A stretch of DNA of 32,325 nucleotides from Flavobacteriaceae bacterium (GCA_947371275.1 CANBOV010000030.1:1-32325); one strand, 5' to 3'; shown: positions 1-9,636, numbered from the stretch's first letter. The notes: generated from the sequence alone by a model not told the origin. Program-made: numbers and translations.

Positions 1-566
1 TATTCTGTACCGATGATGTCATCAGAAATCTTAGTTTTAATATAATTTCCCGCTAAAACTTTGGCCACTACTTTTGCTTTAGCCGAATCTCCACAGGCAA
101 TGGTTAAATAGGAAAGACGCTCCAGGGCAACTTCCTCTGCATGACATGGACCCGTAATCACACCAATGTTGTTGTAAGGAATATCAAATTCTTTATGAAA
201 ATGTTCGCCAACAATTAAAAATGTTTCTGGAACAATACCTTTGATGGCGGAGAAAATCACTTTGTCTTTTAAACTCACCTTCAACTTTTCTAATTCTGAA
301 CTTAAAAAGGCAGACGGGATAGCAAAGATGATATAATCAGCATAGGTAACAGCCTCATTTAAATCACTAGTTAATTTTAGTTTATGGGTATCAAACTCAA
401 CAGAACTCAAATAATTTGGGTTATGCTTATGTGCTCGAAGGTGCTCAATCGCTGACTCATTTCGCATATACCATGCAATCTCTGTTAGATTAACACAAAG
501 CATTTTTGCAATAGCTGTGGCCCAACTTCCACCACCAATTACTGCGAATTTTGGAGATCCATTCAT
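1..566 (-). CDS. gpsA: NAD(P)H-dependent glycerol-3-phosphate dehydrogenase, partial (3' end outside window)
   Basis: Reverse-strand translation starts MNGSPKFAVIGGGSWATAIAKMLCVNLTEIAWYMRNESAIEHLRAHKHNPNYL; glycine-rich Rossmann motif GGGSWATA. ATG at 564-566. Confidence 0.9.
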   Translation of the reverse strand, partial: MNGSPKFAVIGGGSWATAIAKMLCVNLTEIAWYMRNESAIEHLRAHKHNPNYLSSVEFDTHKLKLTSDLNEAVTYADYIIFAIPSAFLSSELEKLKVSLKDKVIFSAIKGIVPETFLIVGEHFHKEFDIPYNNIGVITGPCHAEEVALERLSYLTIACGDSAKAKVVAKVLAGNYIKTKISDDIIGTE

Positions 567-591
567 GAAATTAAGAATTTTTTATACCTCT

Positions 592-599
592 CAAAAATA
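592..599 (-). promoter_or_regulatory. Possible Bacteroidetes -7 element (TATTTTTG) for gpsA
   Basis: CAAAAATA on + strand, about 26 nt upstream of the gpsA ATG; no clear -33 found. Confidence 0.35.
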
Positions 600-752
600 C
601 TCATTTTAGTAGATATGATTCACTTTTTAAAAGAATAAAATCCCATTTTGCATAAACATTGTAATCACTATCGCATAAGTTGGGTTAGATTAAAAAATTA
701 TTTTGAAAAACCGTCTAAAATGAATTTCTAAAGCTGTTTTATTTTTTTACTT

Positions 753-760
753 TACATTTG
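753..760 (+). promoter_or_regulatory. Possible Bacteroidetes -7 element (TACATTTG) for NHL protein
   Basis: TAnnTTTG match 20 nt upstream of ATG 781. Confidence 0.4.
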
Positions 761-780
761 TTTCAATTGATAGACTTACT

Positions 781-2322
781 ATGAAAAAAACATTCTTCAT
801 TTTGCAACTCTTTGGCTTCTTAATGGTCGCTCAACCACCCAATATCAGCTATCCTACTTCTTTGATGCTGACCGTAGGAGAAGCAATTGAACCTATTAAT
901 CCCATTAATACGGGGGGCTCTATTATCGCCGGAAGACTTGTAACTACCTTTGCTGGATCAGGCTCTACTGGTGCTGAAGACGGGATAGGTTCTAATTCAA
1001 CATTTAATTTGCCAACAGTAGTTACTTTCGATCAAACAGGCAACCTCTTTGTAGTAGACAGAATGAATAATAAAATTAGGAAAATAACGCCCAACGGCGA
1101 GGTTTCTACTTATGCTGGCACTGGCGCTTTTGGTTCCAATGACGGGCCTACAAATACGGCCACTTTTACTTACCCTGATGGCGCCGTTTTTGACTCCCAA
1201 AACAACTTATTCATCTCGGACCAAAGTAACCATAAAATTCGCAAAATTAGCACTGAAGGGTATGTCACAACATTTGCGGGAACAGGTGTAATTGGCGCAG
1301 AGGATGGCATTGGCACTAATGCTACCTTCTACTATCCTGCAGGCATGGCCATTGATGCTTTTGATAATTTATATGTGGCAGATTACGGAAACAATAAAAT
1401 TCGGAAAATAACTCCCGAAGGAATTGTTTCAACCTTTGCTGGAACGGGAATCGCTGGAGCTGCAGAAGGATTGACTACCGAAGCTGAATTTAACGGGGTA
1501 ACCGGAGTGGCAGTGGACAGTGAAGGCAATCTATATGCGGCCGATTATTACAATAATAAAATCCGCAAAATAGACCTTTTAGGAAATGTTACTACACTGG
1601 CCGGTAGCGGAGCTATTGGTTCGAACGACGGATTTGGTACTTCGGCAAGCTTCTATTATCCTGCCATAGTATCCGTTGACGCTACTAATTCTCTATTCGT
1701 TACTGATGAAGAAAATCATAAAATTCGAAAAATCAGTCCATCGGGAGAAGTTTCCACTTATGCTGGTGACGGAACATTAGGCTCCAATGAGGGTATAGCC
1801 TCTGTTGCACAATTTAATTATCCCACCGGAGTTACTATTGATGCAAATGAAAATGTATTTGTGTGTGACTATGGCAATAATAAAATTAGAAAAATAGGTG
1901 AATACGGGTATACTATTACCCCTAATTTACCCGAAGGATTGACTTTTGATCCCGCCACTGGAACTATTACAGGCATACCAGGCGAAATAATTGCTTCGAC
2001 CGATTTTACAATCACAGCAAGTAACACTGAAGGGAGCAGTTCATTTGTAATTAACCTAACTGTTGGCCTACTAGGGTTGCCAAATTTTAATTCAACCAAC
2101 ATCATTCTATATCCAAACCCCGTCCTAGATTCTCTTAGGATTTCTTCTTTAAAACCTATAAACGAAATCAAAATATGCAATTCCCTTGGACAAGAAATCA
2201 TGGTGAAGGAAGGCTGTTCTTATTCAAGTGAAATTAATACAAGCCAACTTACCAAAGGTTGCTATATAATTGCTATTAAAACAGACGATACACCACGCTA
2301 TTACAAACTACTAAAACAATAA
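781..2322 (+). CDS. Secreted NHL-repeat protein with Ig-like (He_PIG-type) segments and T9SS type A C-terminal sorting domain
   Basis: Signal-peptide-like N-terminus; six repeats of the type TFAGTG..GS.DG..TNATFYYP.G.A.D...NLYVADYGNNKIRKI; C-terminus NIILYPNPVLDSLRIS...GCYIIAIKTDDTPRYYKLLKQ. Confidence 0.85.
   Translation: MKKTFFILQLFGFLMVAQPPNISYPTSLMLTVGEAIEPINPINTGGSIIAGRLVTTFAGSGSTGAEDGIGSNSTFNLPTVVTFDQTGNLFVVDRMNNKIRKITPNGEVSTYAGTGAFGSNDGPTNTATFTYPDGAVFDSQNNLFISDQSNHKIRKISTEGYVTTFAGTGVIGAEDGIGTNATFYYPAGMAIDAFDNLYVADYGNNKIRKITPEGIVSTFAGTGIAGAAEGLTTEAEFNGVTGVAVDSEGNLYAADYYNNKIRKIDLLGNVTTLAGSGAIGSNDGFGTSASFYYPAIVSVDATNSLFVTDEENHKIRKISPSGEVSTYAGDGTLGSNEGIASVAQFNYPTGVTIDANENVFVCDYGNNKIRKIGEYGYTITPNLPEGLTFDPATGTITGIPGEIIASTDFTITASNTEGSSSFVINLTVGLLGLPNFNSTNIILYPNPVLDSLRISSLKPINEIKICNSLGQEIMVKEGCSYSSEINTSQLTKGCYIIAIKTDDTPRYYKLLKQ
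931..1897 (+). repeat. Coding tandem repeats: six NHL-type units of about 54-57 codons
   Basis: Recurring NNKIRKI / NHKIRKI and TFAGTG motifs in the translation. Confidence 0.8.
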
Positions 2323-2349
2323 AAAAGAGCGGCAAAACCGCTCTTTTTT
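2321..2349. terminator. Bidirectional intrinsic terminator
   Basis: AAAAAAGAGCGG CAAAA CCGCTCTTTTTT hairpin between converging genes. Confidence 0.85.
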
Positions 2350-2350
2350 A

Positions 2351-3517
2351 TCAATAACTCATTTCGACAATTTCCCTTACTTTATCAGGGGTAATGTTTT
2401 GCTTTTCTCCTAATGCTTTCCAGCCGCGCTCCTCAAATCGGTTGACAATAAAATCTGCTGTGTTTTTATAATCATTAGTATTTTCAGAAAGTTTGGTTTT
2501 CATTCCCATTGTATGAAAAAAGGATACCGTTTCAGCAATTGCTTTTTCTGCTTTTTCTTCTACCGAAGTTCCCGTGATCCCCCATACTCTTTCTCCGTAT
2601 TGCGCCAATTTATCCTTTTTAGTTTCAAATAAAACTTTATATAAATTCGGACCTATAATTGCCAAGGTTCTAGCGTGATCAATCTCGTATAAAGCGGTCA
2701 ATTCGTGTCCAATCATGTGGGTGGCCCAATCACTTGGCACTCCTTTTTGAATTAACCCATTCAAAGCCATGGTTGCGCACCAAACAAAGTTGGACGCTAG
2801 CTTATAATCATTTGGATTTTCAACTACACTTGGACCTACTTCAATTAAGGTTTTCAATATACTTTCAGAAAATCGATCTTGTAATAGCGCGTCATGCTGA
2901 TAGGTTAAATATTGTTCCATTACATGCGTAAAAGCATCCACTACACCGTTTTGCAATTGTCTTTTGGGCAACGAAGTGATTACCATTGGGTCAACAATCG
3001 AGAACTTTGGAAATAAAGCGCTTCCTCCTAAAACCAATTTTTCATGAGTCGCCTCAATAGTAACTACCGCACCAGAGTTCATCTCAGACCCCGTAGCTGG
3101 TAATGTCAAAACAGTACCAAAAGGAACTACCTTAGCTAAATCAGTAAACAATACTTTATTTTTTAAAATCTCAATTGGATTTCCCTCATAGCGAACTGCT
3201 CCCGATATAAATTTAACTCCGTCAATCACACTTCCTCCTCCAACAGCTAAAATGAAGGTAACCTTTTCTGCCCGAATTAACTCCACTGCCTTCATCAAAG
3301 TTTCAAAACGAGGATTGGGTTCTATACCGCCAAACTCAATAATTTCAAATCCGGCTAATGCCGTTTTTACTTGGTCATATATCCCATTTTTGAAAATACT
3401 TCCTCCACCATAAGCCAATAGAATTTTGGCTCCATGGGGAACTAATGTCGGTAATTTAGCAATCTGTCCTTTGCCAAAAACATAATTGGTAGGATTATAC
3501 AATTCGAAGTTTAACAT
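2351..3517 (-). CDS. Iron-containing alcohol dehydrogenase (YqhD/butanol dehydrogenase-like)
   Basis: MLNFELYNPTNYVFGKGQIAKLP...LLAYGGGSIFKNG; GGGSVIDGVKFI; DAFTHVMEQY; GHELTALYEIDHARTLAI. Start chosen at internal Met, downstream of a -7-like element. Confidence 0.88.
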   Translation of the reverse strand: MLNFELYNPTNYVFGKGQIAKLPTLVPHGAKILLAYGGGSIFKNGIYDQVKTALAGFEIIEFGGIEPNPRFETLMKAVELIRAEKVTFILAVGGGSVIDGVKFISGAVRYEGNPIEILKNKVLFTDLAKVVPFGTVLTLPATGSEMNSGAVVTIEATHEKLVLGGSALFPKFSIVDPMVITSLPKRQLQNGVVDAFTHVMEQYLTYQHDALLQDRFSESILKTLIEVGPSVVENPNDYKLASNFVWCATMALNGLIQKGVPSDWATHMIGHELTALYEIDHARTLAIIGPNLYKVLFETKKDKLAQYGERVWGITGTSVEEKAEKAIAETVSFFHTMGMKTKLSENTNDYKNTADFIVNRFEERGWKALGEKQNITPDKVREIVEMSY

Positions 3518-3537
3518 GGTGCTTTGTTTTAGAAGTA

Positions 3538-3545
3538 CAAAGTTA
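3538..3545 (-). promoter_or_regulatory. Probable -7 element (TAACTTTG) for the alcohol dehydrogenase
   Basis: CAAAGTTA on + strand 21 nt upstream of ATG 3517, with a CAA (TTG on minus) at 3563-3565. Confidence 0.5.
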
Positions 3546-3585
3546 CAAAAGGCTTCAACGAACAAGTCGTAAAAGAATGTTAAGT

Positions 3586-4167
3586 TTAGTTTTTATAAAA
3601 GTTATTATGATCTACATATTCCCATACAAGATTTGGCAATAAGGGTCTGATGTTTTTCTTTGCTTTAATTTGCTCCCGTACAAAAGTAGATGAGATTTCT
3701 ACTATGGGTGCGGCGACAGGGTGAATTCGGTGATGGCCTCTTAATCCTTCCTTTTCTGCTTCTTCTGATACTCTTGGGTAAATGTAAATGTCGTGATGCT
3801 CTAAGATGTATTCATAGTTTTTCCACTTGTGAAAAGACTTCAAATTATCTTCTCCCATAATCAAAGAAAACTCGTGTTGCGGATATTTTTCCATCAAATG
3901 AGCCAATGTATGGACCGTATAATTGGGCTGTGGTAATTTAAATTCTATATCGGAAGGTTTGATTTTAGGATAGTCCTCTGTTGCAAGGCGAACTAAATGT
4001 AACCGATGATAATCATCTAGTAAAGTGCTTTTCTGCTTTAACGGATTGTGGGGGGTTACTACCATCCAAATTTGCTCCAAATCAGTATGTTCGGCCATAT
4101 GATTAGCAATAATCAAATGCCCCACATGGATAGGGTTAAACGTGCCAAAATACAATCCTATTTTCAT
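3586..4167 (-). CDS. nadD: Nicotinate-nucleotide adenylyltransferase
   Basis: MKIGLYFGTFNPIHVGHLIIANHMAE nucleotidyltransferase motif; EISSTFVREQIKAKKNIRPLLP. Confidence 0.93.
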   Translation of the reverse strand: MKIGLYFGTFNPIHVGHLIIANHMAEHTDLEQIWMVVTPHNPLKQKSTLLDDYHRLHLVRLATEDYPKIKPSDIEFKLPQPNYTVHTLAHLMEKYPQHEFSLIMGEDNLKSFHKWKNYEYILEHHDIYIYPRVSEEAEKEGLRGHHRIHPVAAPIVEISSTFVREQIKAKKNIRPLLPNLVWEYVDHNNFYKN

Positions 4168-4176
4168 TTTGAGAAA

Positions 4177-4749
4177 CTAACTTTTTATGAAACCCTTCAC
4201 TAATTCAAAAGCCTCCTGTTTGGCAATATCTAAATCATAATTTTTAATGATGGTATCAAACTGCGGCGCTGTAGCCAATTCAACATGGGCTTTGGCAATA
4301 CGCATGTTAATTTTATCATCGGACTCTGTAGAACGTTCTTTCAATCTTCTTTTAAGTTCGTCGACACTAGGTGGTTTTACAAATACCGCTAATGTCTCTT
4401 GCGGAAATTTATGCTTAATTCGCAATCCACCGGCTACATCAATATCAAAAATTACGTTTTTACCTTTGGCCCAAATGCGCTCTACTTCGCTTTTTAAAGT
4501 GCCATAAAAATTATCTCGGTACACTTCTTCCCACTCGATAAAATCTTCTGCTTTAATATGTTTTTTAAACGCTTCTATGGAGATGAAATAATAATCTTTC
4601 CCATCAACTTCTTCTCCACGGGGTTCGCGAGTAGCTGCCGATACAGAAAACTCTAAATTCAATTCGGGTTGGGCTAATAAATGCCTAACTATAGTGGTTT
4701 TTCCAGAACCGGAAGGTGCTGAGAATACTAATAATTTTCCTTTATTCAT
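4177..4749 (-). CDS. gmk: Guanylate kinase
   Basis: GKLLVFSAPSGSGKTTIVRHLL; SAATREPRGEEVDGKDYYFIS; FDIDVAGGLRIK. Confidence 0.95.
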   Translation of the reverse strand: MNKGKLLVFSAPSGSGKTTIVRHLLAQPELNLEFSVSAATREPRGEEVDGKDYYFISIEAFKKHIKAEDFIEWEEVYRDNFYGTLKSEVERIWAKGKNVIFDIDVAGGLRIKHKFPQETLAVFVKPPSVDELKRRLKERSTESDDKINMRIAKAHVELATAPQFDTIIKNYDLDIAKQEAFELVKGFIKS

Positions 4750-4814
4750 TCTTTTTGTAATTGGTGAATTTAATTAGCAAATGGTTGAAAGCCCTGAACT
4801 AAACTCAAATAACT

Positions 4815-5675
4815 TTATAAAACATTTAAAACCTGTTCTTTGATCTTCTCCAATTCATCTTTCATCATTACAACCAACTTCTGCATTTCTGAGTGATTCG
4901 ATTTAGAACCCATAGTATTAATTTCTCTCCCCATTTCTTGAGTAATGAAACCTAATTTTCTTCCGTTAGCTTCCGTTCCAGCAAGGGTTTCAATAAAATA
5001 GTTCAAGTGATTTTCCAATCGTACTTTCTCTTCTGTAATGTCGTATTTCTCTAAATAAAATATCAATTCCTGCTCAAAACGATTCTCATCCACATTTTCT
5101 TTTAACTCATCCAACGCATTACGCAATCGCGTTTTTACGGTTTCAACACGCTCGGCATCATAAGCTACTGCGTTATTCATCAAGGTCATGATATTGGCAA
5201 TACGATGCAAAAATTCCTTTTCCAAAGACACCCCTTCATCTTTACGGAACTGAACCATGTTCTCTAGGGCTTCATCGATTACCGTTTGGATTTTCTTCCA
5301 TTCTTGTTCATCTATCTCATCACGCTCCGTTTTTAAAGCATCGGGCATACGAACGGCCATTTTTAATAATTCGGTTTCATCGGCCTGGGGTAGGACCGCT
5401 TTCATCTGATTAATATAGCCCTTTACGATGGGAACATTGATTTTAGAAGTTGTTTCTTCTCCAGTTACCTCAACATATAACGAAAAATCGATCTTTCCGC
5501 GCTCTAGACGCAACGAAAGTTGGTTTCGCAACCCTAGTTCCATTTCTCTAAAAACAGAAGGCATACGGGTATTTAAATCCAATCCTTTGCTGTTTAGTGA
5601 TTTGATTTCTACTGTAACTTTTTTGGTGGGTAATTGTAAGGAGGCTTTCCCAAAACCAGTCATCGATTGTATCAT
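4815..5675 (-). CDS. YicC family endoribonuclease-like protein
   Basis: MIQSMTGFGKA N-terminus; GRKLGFITQEMGREINTMGSKSNHSEMQKLVV C-terminus. Confidence 0.93.
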   Translation of the reverse strand: MIQSMTGFGKASLQLPTKKVTVEIKSLNSKGLDLNTRMPSVFREMELGLRNQLSLRLERGKIDFSLYVEVTGEETTSKINVPIVKGYINQMKAVLPQADETELLKMAVRMPDALKTERDEIDEQEWKKIQTVIDEALENMVQFRKDEGVSLEKEFLHRIANIMTLMNNAVAYDAERVETVKTRLRNALDELKENVDENRFEQELIFYLEKYDITEEKVRLENHLNYFIETLAGTEANGRKLGFITQEMGREINTMGSKSNHSEMQKLVVMMKDELEKIKEQVLNVL

Positions 5676-5696
5676 GCTATTATTTTCTAATAGCTA

Positions 5697-5704
5697 CAAA
5701 TATA
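5697..5704 (-). promoter_or_regulatory. Possible -7 element (TATATTTG) for the yicC-type gene
   Basis: CAAATATA on + strand 22 nt upstream of ATG 5675. Confidence 0.45.
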
Positions 5705-5714
5705 TTCAAAATTG

Positions 5715-5743
5715 AGGATTTAGGATTTAGGATTTAGGATTTC
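5715..5743. repeat. 7-nt tandem repeat (GGATTTA)x~4, overlapping the EamA-transporter stop codon
   Basis: ggatttaggatttaggatttaggattt read directly. Confidence 0.95.
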
Positions 5744-6615
5744 TTCTTGGTAACGAGAAAAACCCCACCAAAGATTAAAACAGCAGCAGCCACTTTTACC
5801 CAAGTCAATTGGTCTTTCCCTAAGGCCATGGCAAATACCGTAGCAAATAGGGGCTGCAAATATATAAATACAGCTACCGTGGTAGGCTTCAATTCCCGCA
5901 TAGAAACTAAATTAAATAGATAAGTGAAAAACGTAGTAAAGACAACCACAAATCCAATTTCCCACAGGATGGTTATCGGCAGTTGTTGCCATTGTATTTG
6001 TTGGTATTCTGCCAGACCAAAGGGAATAACCATCAAAAAACCAAAGGTATAAATCCACTTCACAAATGTGAATGCATTGTACTTATCCATTAATTTCTTA
6101 ACAATGATTAAATAAAAACCATAGGAAACCGCATTGATGAAAACAAGTAAGTTACCCAACATGGCATTGGTAGCATTACCCACTGATTTACCATACAATA
6201 TCAAAAAACCGGTGCCTAATAACCCCAATAGTATCCCTAAAATCTTGCGTGTCTTAATGCGTTCCTTCATAAGAATTGCCGATAAAGTCAAAACGATCAT
6301 AGGTGTGGTAACCATAATGACTGCTGCGGAAATTGGAGAAGTAAAACTCAATCCCTTGAAAAAAGTCAACATATTTAAGGCTACCCCAAAGAAGGAAGCT
6401 GCTACTATTCGGGGGAAATCCTTAGTCTGAATTTTTTCTTTGGGTCCAAAAAAAGAAAGAAACCAAAATAAAACTGCAGCACCAGAAACTCTTAACAAGA
6501 TAAACCCAAACGGTTTAACGTATACTGGCATAACATCTTTGGCAATTGTAAAGGAAAGTCCGTAGATCAAAGACACCATCGTGGCTGCCATTAATGCCCA
6601 AGTTCTTTTCGTCAT
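5734..6615 (-). CDS. EamA/DMT-family transporter
   Basis: Hydrophobic ten-segment protein; LRVSGAAVLFW, SAAVIMVTTPMIVLTLSAILMKERI, TTVAVFIYLQPLFATVFA. Confidence 0.88.
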   Translation of the reverse strand: MTKRTWALMAATMVSLIYGLSFTIAKDVMPVYVKPFGFILLRVSGAAVLFWFLSFFGPKEKIQTKDFPRIVAASFFGVALNMLTFFKGLSFTSPISAAVIMVTTPMIVLTLSAILMKERIKTRKILGILLGLLGTGFLILYGKSVGNATNAMLGNLLVFINAVSYGFYLIIVKKLMDKYNAFTFVKWIYTFGFLMVIPFGLAEYQQIQWQQLPITILWEIGFVVVFTTFFTYLFNLVSMRELKPTTVAVFIYLQPLFATVFAMALGKDQLTWVKVAAAVLIFGGVFLVTKKKS

Positions 6616-6968
6616 TAGCTCAAAACTTTTTGAACTTCAAGAATGTTTTGCTGACTGTTGCCAATGTAAATTTTATCATTAATAATGAATACAGGCCGAC
6701 TCAAAAAAGTATAATGCTCTAAAAGGTATCTTTTATAATCCGCTTCTGTTAGGGATTTGTTTTTTAAGTCTTTCTCTTTATACAACTGGGCTTTTTTGCT
6801 AAACAAAGCTTCATAACTCCCCGATAGCTGATGCAGAACATCCAATTCTTGTTCGGTAATCGGATTTTGACGGATGTCGTGAAACTTTAATCGGTCAGTG
6901 TTGGGAAGCGATTTTATAATTTTACGACAAGTATCGCAGGACGCCAAATAGTAAATCGTGTCATTCAT
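6615..6968 (-). CDS. ArsC/Spx-family thioredoxin-fold protein (arsenate reductase-like)
   Basis: IYYLASCDTCRKIIKSLP CxxC motif; FLSRPVFIINDKIYIG. Stop overlaps the transporter start by 1 nt (TAATG). Confidence 0.82.
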   Translation of the reverse strand: MNDTIYYLASCDTCRKIIKSLPNTDRLKFHDIRQNPITEQELDVLHQLSGSYEALFSKKAQLYKEKDLKNKSLTEADYKRYLLEHYTFLSRPVFIINDKIYIGNSQQNILEVQKVLS

Positions 6969-7037
6969 AGCATTTCTTTTTGCAAAGGAAATTCATTTCC
7001 ACATATAATCTGTAATTTTAAAGCAAAATTCAAACTC

Positions 7038-7493
7038 ATGGATACAACTTTTAACATCAATCAATCAAGTAGAAACACCATCACATCTATACTTGATAAC
7101 CATACTTTAGACCAACTTAATACCATCCCCGAAGGATTTAGCAATAACCTCATCTGGAATATAGGTCACATCATTGTAGTGCAACAAATGCTAGTCTACA
7201 AACTTTCGGGCCTACCTATGATGGTCCCTGAGGAAATGGTAGACAAATACAAACGAGGTAGTAAACCCGAACATAGCGTGACGCAAGAAGAAGTTGACGA
7301 ATTCAAAAAACTCCTTTGGTCTACAGTAGAACAAACCAAAAAAGATTTTACTAATGGTATTTTTAAAAACTTTACCGAGTTTACTACCATGACCGGTTAC
7401 ACCATGAAAACTGCCAAAGAAGCAATGGAATTTAACAATTATCACGAAGCCATTCACACAGGCATCATGATGCAAATTCGAAAATTCATATAA
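7038..7493 (+). CDS. DinB family protein
   Basis: SNNLIWNIGHIIVVQQMLVYKLSGL; NYHEAIHTGIMMQIRKFI metal-site histidine pattern. Confidence 0.82.
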   Translation: MDTTFNINQSSRNTITSILDNHTLDQLNTIPEGFSNNLIWNIGHIIVVQQMLVYKLSGLPMMVPEEMVDKYKRGSKPEHSVTQEEVDEFKKLLWSTVEQTKKDFTNGIFKNFTEFTTMTGYTMKTAKEAMEFNNYHEAIHTGIMMQIRKFI

Positions 7494-7552
7494 CGTTAAA
7501 GGCTGTTTATCATCCAAAAAATTAAAATATATTTGCCAAAATTTACAAACCA

Positions 7553-8695
7553 ATGAAATTCAATACTAAAGTCATACATGGGAACCAACACCATGAAGAA
7601 ATTACTGGAGCTGTTATGCCTCCCGTGTTTCAAACCTCAACTTACGCACAAGTTTCCCCTGGAAAACCAGTAGGGGATTATGAATATTCTCGTGCAGCAA
7701 ACCCAACTCGTCAAGCTCTAGAAGATGCTTTAGCATCCATAGAAAATGGCGCACGAGGATTGGCCTTTTCTTCTGGTTTGGCTGCAACCGATTGTTTGCT
7801 TAGAATGTTTAAAGCAGGTGATGAAATCATTGCAATGGACGATTTATACGGTGGTACCTACCGCTTGTTTACACGCCTATACAAAGACAGCGGCATCATT
7901 TTCCATTTCGTTGATATGAATGATTTTGGTAAATTCCAATCACTTATCAATGAAAACACCAAATTGGTTTGGGTAGAAACTCCTACCAACCCCTTAATGA
8001 AATTGGCCGATATTGCTGAAATTGCCAAAATCACTAAAAAACACAACATCCTTTTTGCCGTTGACAATACTTTTGCCACTCCTTATCTTCAAAAACCATT
8101 AGATCTAGGGGCTGACATCGTAATGCATTCGGCTACTAAATACCTTGGTGGACACTCTGATGTAATTGCTGGCGCTTTAATAATAAAAGATAAAGAATTG
8201 GGAGATGAATTACACTTCAAACAATTTGCTACTGGAGGTACCCTAGGTCCCATGGACAGCTACTTGGTGCTAAGGGGAATCAAAACCTTACATTTGCGTG
8301 TACAACGTCATTGCGAAAATGGAGAAAAAGTAGCCGCTTATTTAAACAACCATCCCAAAGTAGAACGCGTATATTATCCAGGCTTACCTAGCCATCCGTA
8401 TCACGAAATAGCCAAAAAACAAATGAGCGGTTTTGGAGGTATGGTAACCTTCACTTTTAAATCTGGGAAAAAGGAAGAAGCCATCAGCTTCCTTGAAAAA
8501 GTAAAAGTATTCACCTTAGCCGAATCGCTGGGAGGAGTAGAATCTCTAGCCAATCATCCAGCGCTAATGACGCATGCCTCTATACCCGAAGAGAAAAGAA
8601 AAGAAATCGGAATTACCGACGACCTAGTTCGATTAAGCGTTGGAGTAGAAGATATTGATGATTTGATAGCCGACATTGAACAGGCCTTACAATAA
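7553..8695 (+). CDS. Trans-sulfuration PLP enzyme (cystathionine gamma-synthase/lyase type)
   Basis: YEYSRAANPTRQALEDALASIE; DNTFATPYLQKPLDLGADIVMHSATKYLGGHSDVIAG; VRLSVGVEDIDDLIADIEQAL. Confidence 0.92.
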   Translation: MKFNTKVIHGNQHHEEITGAVMPPVFQTSTYAQVSPGKPVGDYEYSRAANPTRQALEDALASIENGARGLAFSSGLAATDCLLRMFKAGDEIIAMDDLYGGTYRLFTRLYKDSGIIFHFVDMNDFGKFQSLINENTKLVWVETPTNPLMKLADIAEIAKITKKHNILFAVDNTFATPYLQKPLDLGADIVMHSATKYLGGHSDVIAGALIIKDKELGDELHFKQFATGGTLGPMDSYLVLRGIKTLHLRVQRHCENGEKVAAYLNNHPKVERVYYPGLPSHPYHEIAKKQMSGFGGMVTFTFKSGKKEEAISFLEKVKVFTLAESLGGVESLANHPALMTHASIPEEKRKEIGITDDLVRLSVGVEDIDDLIADIEQALQ

Positions 8696-8696
8696 T

Positions 8697-8727
8697 AAAA
8701 AAAGCTCCGAATTCGGAGCTTTTTTTA
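8697..8727. terminator. Bidirectional intrinsic terminator
   Basis: AAAAAAAGCTCCGAATTCGGAGCTTTTTTT between converging genes. Confidence 0.88.
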
Positions 8728-8742
8728 TTAAATGCTAGTAGA

Positions 8743-9636
8743 TTAAAATCCGTAATTCATGCCTATTCCGATAACCTGACGGGTTTGAAAGCCCGGAAAT
8801 GCATTATCGTCATAAATGGTTTGAAACGCAAAGTTGGTTGACAAATACTTGTTCACTTTCATGACAATGTTCAACGTATAATCCAAATCCACATTCTGTG
8901 CGTCTTCCAAATAATTGGTGTATAAGTTTAAAATATGCTCAGCCGTTACATTATCCATTAATTTAAACTTGTAATACCCATTTACAGCGGCTCCAAACTC
9001 ATAACGAGACGATTGCCCTTGCAATACCCCAAAAGAAGGTCCTGCATCCGTAAAATGCTTATGAACGATGATTACTTTTGATGTTGCAGGTGCGATATTG
9101 ATTTTCAAATTGTCATCGCGCTTCCACAACATACCGGGACCAAACTGTATGTAGGCAGGTGAAAAGAAATGCGATATCTTAATGGAAGAATTGGCTTGAT
9201 CAAATCCGGAATCAAATTGTGTTTTAAAATTAAAGAAGCCCGAATAATACCATTCTCCTGAGGCCTTTTTTCCTAATAACGAATTAAATTCAAAGCGATC
9301 GTCTGTTTTTTGAAGTGCTTGCTTTTTAATTTTGGTCAATCCATAGTTGGCCGAAAGTTTGTTGTCCCAAGTCCATGTATCACTCTTATAATTGAAGTCG
9401 TACTTGAATCCCGCATTACCCGATATACTACTTTGGCCACCGGCCAACCAATTGTTAAAACTGGCCTGATTCAATAAAACAGTAGCGATTCCCTTTTTGT
9501 TCCAACCGTTTGGTTTTTCCTCCATTATTTTGGCTACGGTCTCCTCTGTTTTCTTTAATAGTTCTTTTTCACTTACCTGTGAAAACATCGCGTTTGCTGA
9601 GAAAAGAAACAGCAGGACAAGGATTACTCTTTTCAT
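8743..9636 (-). CDS. DUF3078-type protein, probable outer-membrane/periplasmic beta-rich
   Basis: Signal peptide MKRVILVLLFLFSANAMFSQ; GWNKKGIATVLLNQASFNNWLAGGQSSISGNAGFKYDFNYKSDTWTWDNKLSANYGL. Confidence 0.82.
   Translation of the reverse strand: MKRVILVLLFLFSANAMFSQVSEKELLKKTEETVAKIMEEKPNGWNKKGIATVLLNQASFNNWLAGGQSSISGNAGFKYDFNYKSDTWTWDNKLSANYGLTKIKKQALQKTDDRFEFNSLLGKKASGEWYYSGFFNFKTQFDSGFDQANSSIKISHFFSPAYIQFGPGMLWKRDDNLKINIAPATSKVIIVHKHFTDAGPSFGVLQGQSSRYEFGAAVNGYYKFKLMDNVTAEHILNLYTNYLEDAQNVDLDYTLNIVMKVNKYLSTNFAFQTIYDDNAFPGFQTRQVIGIGMNYGF

Noticed and set aside
3518-3565. N-terminal extension (MFVEAFCNFVLLKQST) of the alcohol dehydrogenase ORF
   Set aside because: Lies over a -7-like TAACTTTG element, and the family-like N-terminus begins at MLNFELYNPTNYVFG.
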